The notes under the pieces: model-generated
What the model saw: the letters and a program-made list of their open reading frames with translations, nothing else
Told to the model about the DNA's origin: nothing
Databases searched by the model: none
Program-made: the position numbers and the translations under genes
Shown here: piece by piece, positions 24,798 to 33,943 of the stretch
How positions within the stretch are numbered: the stretch's first letter is position 1
Layout of the letters: every line of letters begins with the position of its first letter
NCBI RefSeq assembly: GCF_044772865.1
Contig: NZ_CP173029.1
Span: forward strand, 1,364,001-1,428,000
Source: Algirhabdus cladophorae
Lineage (GTDB): Bacteria > Pseudomonadota > Alphaproteobacteria > Rhodobacterales > Rhodobacteraceae
DNA length: 64,000 nucleotides
Direction: 5' to 3'

Positions 24798-25520
24798 ATG
24801 GCGAAAAAACCGGGAAAAAATACATCTGGGCGTGGTCAGCGTGATCTGACTGTTCGGGTTAAATCGGCGCGTGGACGCAAGATGTCCTCGACCCTTTGGC
24901 TGCAACGGCAGTTGAACGACCCTTATGTCAAACGTGCGCAGGCTGATGGGTATCGTGGACGTGCGGCTTACAAGATCCTCGAGTTGGATGATAAGTTTCG
25001 GTTCTTGGTGCCGGGGGCCCGTGTGGTCGATTTGGGGGCCGCACCGGGGGGCTGGTGTCAGGTTGCGGTCCCTCGAGTGAATGCCTTGGGTGAAAAATCG
25101 GGCAAATCCATCGGCACAATTCTGGGGATTGATCTACAAGAAATGGAACCGATTGCAGGCTGCGTGTTGCATCAATTGGATTTTATGGAAGACGACGCAG
25201 ATACCAAGGTCAAAGATTGGCTTGATGGCAAAGCGGATGTGGTAATGTCGGACATGGCTGCCTCTGCATCGGGTCACAAGCAAACCGATCACAACCGGAT
25301 TATGGCGCTCTGCGAAGCTGCGGCTTATTTTGCATTTGATGTGCTAGAGGAAGGCGGCACCTTTGTGGCCAAGGTCTTGGCGGGTGGGGCAGAGGGTGAT
25401 CTGCAAAAACTGCTCAAGCAAAAATTCACCAAAGTGGCCAATGTAAAACCCCCTGCATCGCGTTCTGACAGTTCAGAAAAGTTTGTTGTGGCCACAGGGT
25501 TTCGAGGCGTCGAAAGCTAA
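24798..25520 (+). CDS. rlmE: 23S rRNA (uridine-2'-O)-methyltransferase
   Basis: RlmE/FtsJ methylates the 2-prime hydroxyl of a uridine in the ribosomal A-loop. The SAM motif VVDLGAAPGGWCQVAV, the DVVMSDMA motif, the catalytic Lys in GTFVAKVL and the upstream RAAYKILELDDKF with the first catalytic Lys are present; the fourth residue, Glu, lies in SSEKFVVATGF. The ATG at 24798 (MAKKPGKN) is used because upstream codons overlap ppx. Length is about 240 residues with a basic N-terminal tail. Confidence 0.93.
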   Translation: MAKKPGKNTSGRGQRDLTVRVKSARGRKMSSTLWLQRQLNDPYVKRAQADGYRGRAAYKILELDDKFRFLVPGARVVDLGAAPGGWCQVAVPRVNALGEKSGKSIGTILGIDLQEMEPIAGCVLHQLDFMEDDADTKVKDWLDGKADVVMSDMAASASGHKQTDHNRIMALCEAAAYFAFDVLEEGGTFVAKVLAGGAEGDLQKLLKQKFTKVANVKPPASRSDSSEKFVVATGFRGVES

Positions 25521-26287
25521 TTCGGAAAACGGACGCGGTGCACCTGCGTCTTCCAATCCTGACATTTCTGAAACAGACCCTCGGACACTGCCGCATCCGT
25601 ATAGAGCGCGTCGATTTGCGCCAATGAGGTGATCCGCACTGGGGCTTGGCGGGTAAACTTGGTCGCGTCTGCCACCAGATAACTGTGGCGGGCTTGTTTA
25701 AGGATCGCGCGGCTGACGCGGACTTCTTGTGGGTCAAAATCCAGAAGATCCCCATCTTGGTCCAATGCGGAAACCCCCACCACAGCAATATCCACTTTGA
25801 ACTGGGTCAGGAAATCGCTGGTCAATTCGCCAACCAAACCGCCATCGGTTCGGCGTAGGGTCCCCCCTGCTACGATGACTTCGCATTTGGGATTGCGTGC
25901 CAAAATATTCGCCACGTTGAGGCTGTTTGTGACCACCAAGAGGTCCTGATGGTGCAGCAGGGCCGTGGCCACGGACTCGGTTGTTGTCCCGATGTTAATG
26001 AACAGCGAGGACCCGTTTGGGATGTCCTTGGCCACGCGCAACGCGATTGCGGCTTTGGCCCGCCGATTTAGAACGCGCCGGTCGTCATAGCCGATGTTTT
26101 GCACGCCCGAGGCGGGTACGGCACCCCCGTGGATCCGCTCGACAGCGCCTGTCGCACTTAGCTGTCCGAGATCGCGGCGGATGGTTTGCACCGTGACCCC
26201 AAAATGCGCAGCAAGTCCGTCTACCGTGGCTTTGCCGTGGCGGGTGATTTCGGCCAATATGGCTGTGTGACGGGCAGAGGTGGACAT
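25517..26287 (-). CDS. glpR: DeoR-family repressor of glycerol-3-phosphate genes
   Basis: A 256-residue DeoR regulator: N-terminal winged helix (GKATVDGLAAHFGVTVQTIRRDLGQL, ending with the signature HGGAV) and a C-terminal sugar-phosphate-sensing domain with SLFINIGTTTESVA and VVGVSALDQDGDL. It is divergent from glpD and is separated from it by a region with GlpR-type half-sites, so it probably represses glpD-glpK and itself, being released by glycerol-3-phosphate. The stop overlaps the rlmE stop by 4 nt in convergent orientation. Confidence 0.87.
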   Translation of the reverse strand: MSTSARHTAILAEITRHGKATVDGLAAHFGVTVQTIRRDLGQLSATGAVERIHGGAVPASGVQNIGYDDRRVLNRRAKAAIALRVAKDIPNGSSLFINIGTTTESVATALLHHQDLLVVTNSLNVANILARNPKCEVIVAGGTLRRTDGGLVGELTSDFLTQFKVDIAVVGVSALDQDGDLLDFDPQEVRVSRAILKQARHSYLVADATKFTRQAPVRITSLAQIDALYTDAAVSEGLFQKCQDWKTQVHRVRFPN

Positions 26288-26348
26288 GTTCGTTTTCTCG
26301 ATGTAGCGAAGAAATTTCCTGAAAAATCGGCATTATTTGGCCAAAATC

Positions 26349-26386
26349 TATGTTCGCTTCGAAAATAACGAACATATATGTTCCTG
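26349..26386. promoter_or_regulatory. GlpR-type operator with three half-sites
   Basis: Three copies of the E. coli-like GlpR half-site are present: TATGTTCGCT (26349-26358), AACGAACATA (26367-26376, inverted) and TATGTTCCTG (26377-26386). The first two form a spaced inverted repeat and the last two form the tight palindrome GAACATATATGTTC (26370-26383). A further half-site ATGTTCGTT covers the glpR start codon (26286-26294). Confidence 0.65.
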
Positions 26387-26441
26387 TCCATTGGGTCTGA
26401 TTGCCCAACTTGCTAGGCAGCGTCCAAATGTGGAGCATAAA

Positions 26442-28013
26442 ATGAATAACGCAACGAATCCTTTGGACCTGTTCATTATCGGCGGTGGTATCAATGGCAC
26501 TGGCGTGGCGCGCGACGCTGCAGGTCGTGGTATGTCAGTGGCACTGGCAGAAATGGGCGATCTGGGGGGCGCCACCTCATCGGCCAGCACCAAGCTGTTT
26601 CATGGCGGGCTGCGCTATTTGGAATTTTTCGAGTTCAATCTGGTGCGCAAAGCATTGATTGAACGCGAAGTGCTGCTGTCGGCAATGCCGCATATCAGTT
26701 GGCCCATGCGCTTTGTTTTACCCTATCACAAAGACATGCGGTTTGACACGGAAACGCCCACATCACAGGTGTTGACCCGAGTGATGCCGTGGATGCGGGG
26801 GCGTCGTCCGAAATGGCTGATCCGCTTGGGGCTTTTTCTCTATGATAGCCTTGGCGGGCGAAAAATTCTGCCTGCCACCACCCGCTTGGACTTAACGCAG
26901 GGGCCTGAGGGTGCGGTCTTGAACCGCAAATTTCAAAACGCGTTTGAGTATTCGGATTGTTGGGTGGAAGACAGTCGATTGGTGGTTTTAAACGCCGTGG
27001 ATGCGCAAAATCGCGGCGCGCAGATTTTGGCCCGAACCAAAGTCGTGTCTGCGTTGCGTGACGGCGATCTTTGGCGGATAGAAACCCTCGGTCCGCAAGG
27101 GGGCGCGGTTCATTTCGCCAAGGCGCTGATCAATGCTGGTGGTCCATGGGTCGAGGATGTGATCCGCGGTGTCGCGCGCTTGAATGCGACAGAAGGCGTG
27201 CGGTTGGTCCGTGGCAGCCACATTGTCACAGACAAGCTTTTTGATCACGACAAGGCGTATTTCTTTCAGGGGGAAGATGGGCGGATCATCTTCGCCATTC
27301 CTTATGAGACTGATTTCACCCTTATTGGAACAACTGACGCGGACCATGATGATGTGACAGTGAAACCCAAATGCACCGATGCTGAACGGGATTATCTCAT
27401 CGATTTCATCAACACCTATTTTGCCAAGGATATTTCGGCCAAAGACGTGGTTTGGACCTATTCTGGCGTGCGTCCGCTGTATGATGACGGGGCTAAATCT
27501 GCCACGGCTGCGACCCGCGATTATGTTTTGACCCTCAATGACGATGGTGCACCGTTGCTCAATATTTTTGGTGGTAAGATCACCACCTATCGCAAGCTGT
27601 CCGAACAGGTCTTGTCCAAGATCGGCCCGTTCTTTCCGCACATGACCGGGGATTGGACCGCTGGTGTCGCCTTGCCCGGGGGGGATTTCCCAGTGGCTGA
27701 TGTTCCAAAATTGATACAGCGGCTGGCACAGGATTATCCGTTTTTGGACGGGTTTTGGGCCAAACGCCTGATCCGCGCCTACGGCACTTTGGCCTGGGAT
27801 GTCTTGGGGCAGGCAACGCAGGCCTCTGATTTGGGAAAGGCCTTTGGGGCGAGCCTAACGGCGCGTGAGGTGCAATGGCTTATGGATCATGAATTTGTCC
27901 ACTCTGCTGATGATGTGTTGTGGCGCCGTTCGAAACTGGGCTTGCGTCTGACATCAGCGCAGGCATGTGCTGTGGCCGATTGGATTGACGGGCAGATCAA
28001 AAAGACCGCTTAA
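26442..28013 (+). CDS. glpD: Aerobic glycerol-3-phosphate dehydrogenase
   Basis: A membrane-associated FAD enzyme passing electrons from glycerol-3-phosphate to quinone and giving dihydroxyacetone phosphate. The FAD-binding motif FIIGGGINGTGVARDAAGRG opens the protein, followed by SSASTKLFHGGLRYLE; TDADHDD and the FGGKITTYRKL motif lie in the second half. The start is ATG 26442 (523 residues); the longer frame from 26337 runs through the operator region. It lies 38 nt upstream of glpK and is presumably in the same operon. Confidence 0.94.
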   Translation: MNNATNPLDLFIIGGGINGTGVARDAAGRGMSVALAEMGDLGGATSSASTKLFHGGLRYLEFFEFNLVRKALIEREVLLSAMPHISWPMRFVLPYHKDMRFDTETPTSQVLTRVMPWMRGRRPKWLIRLGLFLYDSLGGRKILPATTRLDLTQGPEGAVLNRKFQNAFEYSDCWVEDSRLVVLNAVDAQNRGAQILARTKVVSALRDGDLWRIETLGPQGGAVHFAKALINAGGPWVEDVIRGVARLNATEGVRLVRGSHIVTDKLFDHDKAYFFQGEDGRIIFAIPYETDFTLIGTTDADHDDVTVKPKCTDAERDYLIDFINTYFAKDISAKDVVWTYSGVRPLYDDGAKSATAATRDYVLTLNDDGAPLLNIFGGKITTYRKLSEQVLSKIGPFFPHMTGDWTAGVALPGGDFPVADVPKLIQRLAQDYPFLDGFWAKRLIRAYGTLAWDVLGQATQASDLGKAFGASLTAREVQWLMDHEFVHSADDVLWRRSKLGLRLTSAQACAVADWIDGQIKKTA

Positions 28014-28051
28014 TCAGCGGCACTAACAGGACCAAAAAGGGGGCAGGGGCT

Positions 28052-29539
28052 ATGACACATATTTTGGCAATCGATCAAGGTACGACATCCAGTCGGGCGA
28101 TTATCTTTGATGCGGCCATGGGCATTGCTGCCTCGGCGCAAGAAGAATTCACCCAGCATTTTCCGGCTTCGGGATGGGTGGAACATGATCCGTCGGATAT
28201 TTGGGCCACCACTGCGGGCACCTGTCGGGCCGCCATTGAAAAGGCTGGACTGGCTGCGGATGATATCGCGGCTATTGGCATTACAAACCAACGTGAGACG
28301 ACACTGGTCTGGGACCTCAAAACCGGCAAGGCCATCTACAATGCCATCGTTTGGCAGGACCGCCGCACCCATGAGACCTGTCAGGCGCTGAAGGCCGAAG
28401 GCTTGGAACCCAAGATCACCCACAAAACTGGGCTTTTGTTGGATCCGTATTTCTCGGCGACCAAATTGAAATGGATTTTGGACAACGTCGACGGCGCGCG
28501 CGCCCGTGCGCAGGCGGGCGAGTTAGCGTTTGGCACTGTGGACAGCTATCTGATTTGGCACCTGACGGGCGGGGCGTCGCATGTGACCGATGCGACCAAT
28601 GCCGCCCGCACAATGCTCTATAATATTCGTGAGGGTCAGTGGGACGTCGAGATTTGTGCGTGGCTCGACATTCCCATGTCGATGCTGCCCGAGGTCAAAG
28701 ACTGTGCCGATGAATTTGGCATGACGCGTCCGGATCTTTTTGGCAAACCCTTGCCAATTCTGGGCGTTGCCGGGGATCAGCAGGCGGCCACTGTGGGGCA
28801 GGCGTGTTTCCAGCCGGGCATGCTGAAATCCACCTATGGCACGGGCTGTTTTGCGCTGCTTAATACTGGCGACACACTGGTCGAAAGCAAAAGCCGCCTT
28901 TTGGGTACGATTGCTTATCAATTAGACGGCAAGCCCACCTATGCATTGGAAGGGTCGATCTTTATCGCGGGTGCTGTGGTACAATGGCTGCGGGATGGGT
29001 TGAAAATCATTCGCGATGCGTCCGAAACCCAAGGCTTGGCCGAGGCAGCGGATTTGACACAAACGCTGTATATGGTGCCGGCCTTTACGGGGCTTGGCGC
29101 GCCGTATTGGGATGCGGAATGTCGTGGTGCCATTTACGGCTTGACGCGCAATTCAGGTCCTGCCGAATTTGCCAAAGCGGCGCTTCAGAGTGTTGGCTAC
29201 CAAACCCGCGATTTGTTGGAGGCTATGACAGCGGATTGGCCCGGTGGTAGCGATGCCGCTACGTTGCGGGTGGATGGGGGCATGTCGGCGTCTGATTGGT
29301 CGATGCAGTTTTTGTCCGATATCATCGGGGCCCCAGTGGATCGACCAACGGTTCTGGAAACCACGGCCCTTGGGGCGGCGTGGTTGGCGGGTATGCGCGC
29401 TGGGATATACCCCGATATGGACGGGTTCTCGCAGACTTGGGCGGTGGATCAGCGCTTTGCCCCGCTGATGGACGATCCCGCGCGGGAGGCACTTTATGCC
29501 GGGTGGAAGGATGCGGTGGAACGCACCCTAAGCCGCTAA
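28052..29539 (+). CDS. glpK: Glycerol kinase
   Basis: Phosphorylates glycerol with ATP to glycerol-3-phosphate, the substrate of GlpD. Typical FGGY-kinase features are LAIDQGTTSSRAIIF at the N-terminus, NQRETTLVWD, the DSYLIWHLTGG segment, GVAGDQQAATVGQ, KSTYGTGCF and LRVDGGMSASDW. Length 495 residues is standard. No glpF facilitator or glycerol ABC transporter lies in the window. Its stop overlaps the stop of bhcR by 4 nt in convergent orientation. Confidence 0.95.
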   Translation: MTHILAIDQGTTSSRAIIFDAAMGIAASAQEEFTQHFPASGWVEHDPSDIWATTAGTCRAAIEKAGLAADDIAAIGITNQRETTLVWDLKTGKAIYNAIVWQDRRTHETCQALKAEGLEPKITHKTGLLLDPYFSATKLKWILDNVDGARARAQAGELAFGTVDSYLIWHLTGGASHVTDATNAARTMLYNIREGQWDVEICAWLDIPMSMLPEVKDCADEFGMTRPDLFGKPLPILGVAGDQQAATVGQACFQPGMLKSTYGTGCFALLNTGDTLVESKSRLLGTIAYQLDGKPTYALEGSIFIAGAVVQWLRDGLKIIRDASETQGLAEAADLTQTLYMVPAFTGLGAPYWDAECRGAIYGLTRNSGPAEFAKAALQSVGYQTRDLLEAMTADWPGGSDAATLRVDGGMSASDWSMQFLSDIIGAPVDRPTVLETTALGAAWLAGMRAGIYPDMDGFSQTWAVDQRFAPLMDDPAREALYAGWKDAVERTLSR

Positions 29540-30342
29540 AGCTGTGCTCCCAGCCCCAGCGAGAGACCTTTTGCGGCCTCAGCAACCTGCGCGCCGATCT
29601 CGGGGACGGCCCCCACACTGACCCGTGCAGAAGGCCCCGAGATCGAGATGCCGCCAACAACTTCGCCCAGTGCATCAAAGATCGGGGCCGCAACGCAGCG
29701 CATGCCTAGGTGCCGTTCTTCATTGTCCACAGCATAGCCCCGCGCGCGGGTCCGTTCCATATCGCGCAACAAAGCGTCTTTTGTGATCAGCGTGTTTTCG
29801 GTGAACTGTTCTTTTGGAGCCGCCATCAAACCATCAAGCATATCTTGCGGCCAATAAGCGATGATCGCCTTGCCAATGCCCGAGACATGCAGTGGCGATT
29901 GCGTGCCGGGGGGAAAGAAGGCGCGGATGGTTTTGTGGGTCTCGACCTGGCTAAGAAACATCACATGATCGCCCCGTGCGACACCAAGGTTCGCCGTCTC
30001 GCCAGTTAGATCCATGAGTTGCCGCATAAAGGGCCGCGCCCGTTCAACCAAAGACGTGCGCCGCAGAAACGATGAACCGATCACAAAGCAACGCGAGCCA
30101 ATGTGCCATGTCTGGTCCTGACCGATCAATTCCACCATGCCGCGGGCCTGAAGGGTCGATAGAACGCGGTACACGGTAGCGGCACTTTGATCCACGTGCG
30201 TGGCCAGTTCTGTCAGTGTGGCCCCCTCCATTTTCGAGAGGGTCTCGAGGATCATCATGGCGCGATCCAACGACTTAATCGTGTTTTGTTCAGTCTTGTC
30301 GTTAAAAGCCCGAGGCCTCCCACGGCTGCGTTTTTCATCCAT
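29536..30342 (-). CDS. bhcR: IclR-family regulator of the beta-hydroxyaspartate cycle
   Basis: A 268-residue IclR regulator: winged helix with ATLTELATHVDQSAATVYRVLSTLQARG in the first 100 residues, then the effector domain with GRGDHVMFLSQVETH-like and GMRCVAAPIFDALGEVVGGISISG segments. It is divergent from bhcABCD, the arrangement described for BhcR in Paracoccus denitrificans, where the regulator responds to glyoxylate. That response is known for the family and only inferred here. The N-terminus is basic (KRSRGRPR). Two palindromes in the intergenic region are candidate binding sites. Confidence 0.88.
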   Translation of the reverse strand: MDEKRSRGRPRAFNDKTEQNTIKSLDRAMMILETLSKMEGATLTELATHVDQSAATVYRVLSTLQARGMVELIGQDQTWHIGSRCFVIGSSFLRRTSLVERARPFMRQLMDLTGETANLGVARGDHVMFLSQVETHKTIRAFFPPGTQSPLHVSGIGKAIIAYWPQDMLDGLMAAPKEQFTENTLITKDALLRDMERTRARGYAVDNEERHLGMRCVAAPIFDALGEVVGGISISGPSARVSVGAVPEIGAQVAEAAKGLSLGLGAQL

Positions 30343-30376
30343 TTTGCTTGGATCCTTGCGAATTAAATTTATAAAT

Positions 30377-30389
30377 GAAAAAGTATTTC
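30377..30389. promoter_or_regulatory. Candidate BhcR operator 1 (GAAA-N5-TTTC)
   Basis: GAAA AAGTA TTTC is an inverted repeat with AT-rich flanks, upstream of bhcR and 71 nt from a second copy with the same spacing. The assignment to BhcR is by position only. Confidence 0.4.
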
Positions 30390-30442
30390 GAATTATGAAA
30401 AATGCAAGGCTCTGTTTTTAAATATATATTTCTAGAACATGA

Positions 30443-30465
30443 TTTTTGAAAAATAATTTCAAAAA
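30443..30465. promoter_or_regulatory. Candidate BhcR operator 2 (perfect 9-bp inverted repeat)
   Basis: TTTTTGAAA and TTTCAAAAA are perfect inverted arms around AATAA. The core GAAA-N5-TTTC matches operator 1. It lies about 60 nt upstream of the bhcA start, a position fit for control of bhcA transcription. Confidence 0.5.
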
Positions 30466-30523
30466 AATTGAGTTGTGCATCTGTGCCCCTCATAACCGGT
30501 GCAACCACGAGGGGAGACAGACG

Positions 30524-31714
30524 ATGAGTTTTCAAAACCCAGTATTCATTCCGGGCCCAACCAACATTCCAGAAGTGTTGCGCAAGGCCTGCGACATGCC
30601 CACGATCGATCATCGGTCGCCAATGTTCGGGACAATCTTGCACCCTGCACGGGCCGCCGTGGCGCAGATCCTAAAGTCCACAACAGCAGAGGTGTTTATC
30701 TTTGCTGCCACGGGCACCGGGGGCTGGGAAACAGCGATTACCAATACACTGAACGAAGGCGATGGTGTGCTGATTGCGCGCAACGGTATGTTTTCACACA
30801 AGTGGATCGATATGTGTCAGCGCCATGGGCTGGACGTGCATATTGTGGAGACCCCATGGGGCCACGGCATTGATGCCAACCAGTACGAAACCATCCTGCG
30901 CGCAGACAGCGCAGGCAAGATCAAAGCGGTCTTGGCAACCCACAATGAAACAGCAACGGGCGTGAAATCCGACATCGCAGCCATCCGCGCGGCCATGGAT
31001 GCAGCTGGTCATGATGCGATGCTTTTTGTAGATGGCGTATCCTCCATTGGGTCCATGGATTTCCGTATGGATGAATGGCAGGTCGACGTAGCTGTTACAG
31101 GCTCGCAAAAGGGGTTTATGCTGCCCGCTGGCCTTGCCATTGTAGGGTTTAGCTCTCGCGCGGTTGCGGCCAGTGCTACCGCCGGGTTGCACCGGACGTT
31201 CTTTGACATAAACGATATGGCTAAGGGCTATGAGGCCAACGCCTATCCCTACACACCTGCTGTGGGTCTGATGAACGGGCTGAAAACATCCTGCGATATG
31301 TTGCTGGCCGAAGGCATCGAAAACGTTTTTGCCCGCCACACACGGATCGCCAATGGGGTGCGGGCAGCCGTCGGGGCGTGGGGGATGGATCTATGCGCCG
31401 TCTCGCCTGATGTTTATTCCGACACGGTTAGCGCGATCAAAACACCCGAGGGGTTTAATGCCAGCGATATCGTCGCCCATGCGGCCACCAACTATGGCAT
31501 GGCCTTCGGGGCTGGCTTGGGCGAAGTGGCAGGCCGCGTCTTTCGCATCGGGCATCTGGGCAGTCTCACTGATGCTATGGCTCTCAGCGGCATTGCCACG
31601 GCCGAGATGGTGATGGCTGATCTCGGGCTAGGGATTGAGTTAGGCAGCGGTGTTGCTGCGGCTCAGAACAGCTACAGGCACGGCTCGTTCATCGGTCAAA
31701 TGGCAGCGGAGTAA
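30524..31714 (+). CDS. bhcA: L-aspartate:glyoxylate aminotransferase
   Basis: First enzyme of the beta-hydroxyaspartate cycle, making glycine from glyoxylate with aspartate as amino donor. It is a class V PLP aminotransferase of 396 residues: PGPTNIPEVLR at the N-terminus, ATGTGGWE for the cofactor phosphate, FVDGVSSIGSMDF with the PLP-pyridine Asp, and the Schiff-base lysine in TGSQKGFMLP (Lys196). The ATG at 30524 is used, with GAGGGGAGA upstream; the frame from 30446 overlaps operator 2. By sequence alone it could be a serine-glyoxylate aminotransferase, but the neighbours settle the call. Confidence 0.92.
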   Translation: MSFQNPVFIPGPTNIPEVLRKACDMPTIDHRSPMFGTILHPARAAVAQILKSTTAEVFIFAATGTGGWETAITNTLNEGDGVLIARNGMFSHKWIDMCQRHGLDVHIVETPWGHGIDANQYETILRADSAGKIKAVLATHNETATGVKSDIAAIRAAMDAAGHDAMLFVDGVSSIGSMDFRMDEWQVDVAVTGSQKGFMLPAGLAIVGFSSRAVAASATAGLHRTFFDINDMAKGYEANAYPYTPAVGLMNGLKTSCDMLLAEGIENVFARHTRIANGVRAAVGAWGMDLCAVSPDVYSDTVSAIKTPEGFNASDIVAHAATNYGMAFGAGLGEVAGRVFRIGHLGSLTDAMALSGIATAEMVMADLGLGIELGSGVAAAQNSYRHGSFIGQMAAE

Positions 31715-31736
31715 TTCCATGAAGGACGCAACTGAC

Positions 31737-32690
31737 ATGTATATTCCGACCTTTCAGGATGTTTTGGACGCCCACGCGCGGGTCAAACCTTATATCCATC
31801 GCACGCCTGTACTGACGTCGGCCTACCTCAACGAGCTCACTGGGGCCGAGTTGTTTTTCAAATGCGAGAACTTCCAAAAAGCAGGGGCCTTTAAAGTGCG
31901 CGGCGCCTCGAACGCGGTATTTGGACTGCGCGACGACCAGCTTGAGGCCGGGGTTGCCACACATTCCAGCGGCAATCATGCCTTGTCCCTGTCCTATGCA
32001 GCAGGCCGTCGGGGCATCCCGTGTCATGTGGTCATGCCCCGCACAGCGCCTGAGGCCAAAAAGGCCGCGGTGCGCGGATATGGCGGGATCATCACTGAAT
32101 GTGAGCCCTCGACCACCAGTCGCGAAGCCGTTTTCGCCGAGGTCCAAGCGGCCACAGGCGCAGAATTCGTACATCCCTACAATGACCCAAGGGTCATCGC
32201 CGGGCAGGGCACCTGTTCGCTAGAACTTATGGAGCAAGCTAATGATCTTGATGCTGTGGTCGCCCCAATCGGTGGCGGTGGTATGGTCTCTGGAACATGC
32301 CTCACCCTCTCAAATATCGCTCCTGATACCGAAATATATGCGGCAGAACCTCTTAATGCTGATGACGCCGCGCGCAGCTTCCGAGCAGGGCACATCATTG
32401 CCGACGATGCGCCGGACACCATCGCCGATGGGCTGAAAGTTCCTTTGAAAGAAAGGACTTGGCACTTTGTTTCGAACTATGTGACGGATGTATTGACCGC
32501 CACAGAAGACGAAATCGTCGATGCTATGAAACTGACGTGGCAGCGTATGAAGATTGTGATGGAGGCCTCTTGCGCCCCGCCTTTGGCCACGATCCTAAAA
32601 AACCCTGAACTGTTCGCAGGCAAACGGGTCGGCGTGATCATCACTGGCGGCAACGTTGACATGAATAACCTTCCTTGGACCCTCAAATAA
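31737..32690 (+). CDS. bhcB: Erythro-beta-hydroxyaspartate dehydratase
   Basis: PLP enzyme converting (2R,3S)-beta-hydroxyaspartate to iminosuccinate. The fold-type II (threonine dehydratase-like) motifs are FFKCENFQKAGAFKVRG (Lys53 binds PLP), THSSGNHALSLSYAA and APIGGGGMVSG for the PLP phosphate. The chain is 317 residues from ATG 31737 (MYIPTFQDVL), which has AAGGA about 10 nt upstream; an ATG at 31719 is also possible. The gene starts 4-22 nt after bhcA depending on the start. Without context it would be called serine/threonine dehydratase or serine racemase. Confidence 0.92.
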   Translation: MYIPTFQDVLDAHARVKPYIHRTPVLTSAYLNELTGAELFFKCENFQKAGAFKVRGASNAVFGLRDDQLEAGVATHSSGNHALSLSYAAGRRGIPCHVVMPRTAPEAKKAAVRGYGGIITECEPSTTSREAVFAEVQAATGAEFVHPYNDPRVIAGQGTCSLELMEQANDLDAVVAPIGGGGMVSGTCLTLSNIAPDTEIYAAEPLNADDAARSFRAGHIIADDAPDTIADGLKVPLKERTWHFVSNYVTDVLTATEDEIVDAMKLTWQRMKIVMEASCAPPLATILKNPELFAGKRVGVIITGGNVDMNNLPWTLK

Positions 32691-32701
32691 GGACAAATAC
32701 C

Positions 32702-33865
32702 ATGAATGATATGACCAAAATTGCTGATCTCGATGTAGGGTTCGACGTGCCTGCGATCCCCGGTATGGACGCTGCTGACATTCAAACCCCTGCTCTGGTG
32801 GTGGATCTGGATGCCCTTGAGCGTAACATCAAAAAGATGGGTGATATCGCCAAACAAATGGGCGTACGCCATCGGGTGCATGGCAAAATGCACAAGTCTG
32901 TTGATGTGGCCTTGCTGCAAGAAACACTTGGCGGATCCTGCGGCGTGTGCTGCCAAAAGGTCTCCGAGGCCGAAGTGTTCGCCCGTGGCGGTATCAAGGA
33001 TGTTTTGGTCTCGAACCAAGTGCGCCAACCGGCCAAGATTGACCGGCTCGCGCGGCTTCCTTTGTTGGGTGCGCGGACTTTGTGTTGTGTGGATGATCTG
33101 GACAACGTGGCCGATTTGTCTGCTGCGGCGCAAAAGCACGGGACGCAAATCGAATGTCTGGTCGAGATTGACTGCGGCGCGGGCCGGTGTGGCGTGAACT
33201 CGACCGAAGCAGTGGTCGAGATTGCCAAAGCCTTGGACGCAGCACCGGGCCTGAAATTTGGCGGCATCCAAGCCTACCAAGGGGCGATGCAGCACATGGA
33301 CAGCTATGAGGACCGCAAGGCCAAGATCGAAGTGGCCGTGGCGCAGGTAAAGGACGCTGTGGACACCCTCAAGGCGGAAGGGCTGGAGTGCGATATCGTC
33401 GGAGGCGGCGGCACGGGCAGCTATTATTTTGAAGGCACATCAGGGGTTTATAACGAACTACAATGTGGTTCTTATGCCTTTATGGATGCCGATTATGGCC
33501 GTATCTTGGACAAGCAGGGTAATCGCATCGACCAAGGCGAATGGGAAAATGCGCTCTTTATCCTGACCTCGGTAATGAGCCATACCAAAGCCGACAAAGC
33601 CATTGTTGATGCAGGCCTAAAAGCCCAATCGGTCGACAGTGGCCTGCCTGTGATCTTTGGGCGCGCTGATGTGGAATATGTCAAATGCTCGGACGAGCAC
33701 GGCGTGGTGGCAGACCCTGACGGCGTTCTGAAAGTGAACGACCACCTTAAATTGGTGCCGGGTCACTGCGACCCCACATGCAACGTACATGATTGGTACG
33801 TCGGCGTGCGCGGCCGCAAGGTCGAAACCCTCTGGCCCATCAGTGCCCGTGGCAAAGCCTACTAA
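32702..33865 (+). CDS. bhcC: Beta-hydroxyaspartate aldolase
   Basis: Condenses glycine and glyoxylate to (2R,3S)-beta-hydroxyaspartate. A fold-type III PLP enzyme of the D-threonine aldolase family, 387 residues: the PLP lysine is in RVHGKMHKSVDVA (Lys62), GGGGTGSYYFE binds the cofactor phosphate, and the divalent-metal site is PGHCDPTCN (His355, Asp357). ATG 32702 has AAGGA 7 nt upstream. It lies 11 nt after bhcB. A strong terminator-like hairpin follows the stop codon. Confidence 0.93.
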   Translation: MNDMTKIADLDVGFDVPAIPGMDAADIQTPALVVDLDALERNIKKMGDIAKQMGVRHRVHGKMHKSVDVALLQETLGGSCGVCCQKVSEAEVFARGGIKDVLVSNQVRQPAKIDRLARLPLLGARTLCCVDDLDNVADLSAAAQKHGTQIECLVEIDCGAGRCGVNSTEAVVEIAKALDAAPGLKFGGIQAYQGAMQHMDSYEDRKAKIEVAVAQVKDAVDTLKAEGLECDIVGGGGTGSYYFEGTSGVYNELQCGSYAFMDADYGRILDKQGNRIDQGEWENALFILTSVMSHTKADKAIVDAGLKAQSVDSGLPVIFGRADVEYVKCSDEHGVVADPDGVLKVNDHLKLVPGHCDPTCNVHDWYVGVRGRKVETLWPISARGKAY

Positions 33866-33870
33866 AGTGT

Positions 33871-33900
33871 GAAGCGGGGCGCGGTCCCCGCTTCTTTTTT
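33871..33900 (+). terminator. Strong hairpin with T-tract between bhcC and bhcD
   Basis: A perfect 9-bp stem GAAGCGGGG / CCCCGCTTC with a 6-nt loop is followed by TTTTTT. It has the shape of an intrinsic terminator, yet lies inside the bhcABCD cluster, 44 nt before bhcD. Confidence 0.8.
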
Positions 33901-33943
33901 CCAAAAATACTCAAATACCCACGACTGCAAAGGATGCAGACCC

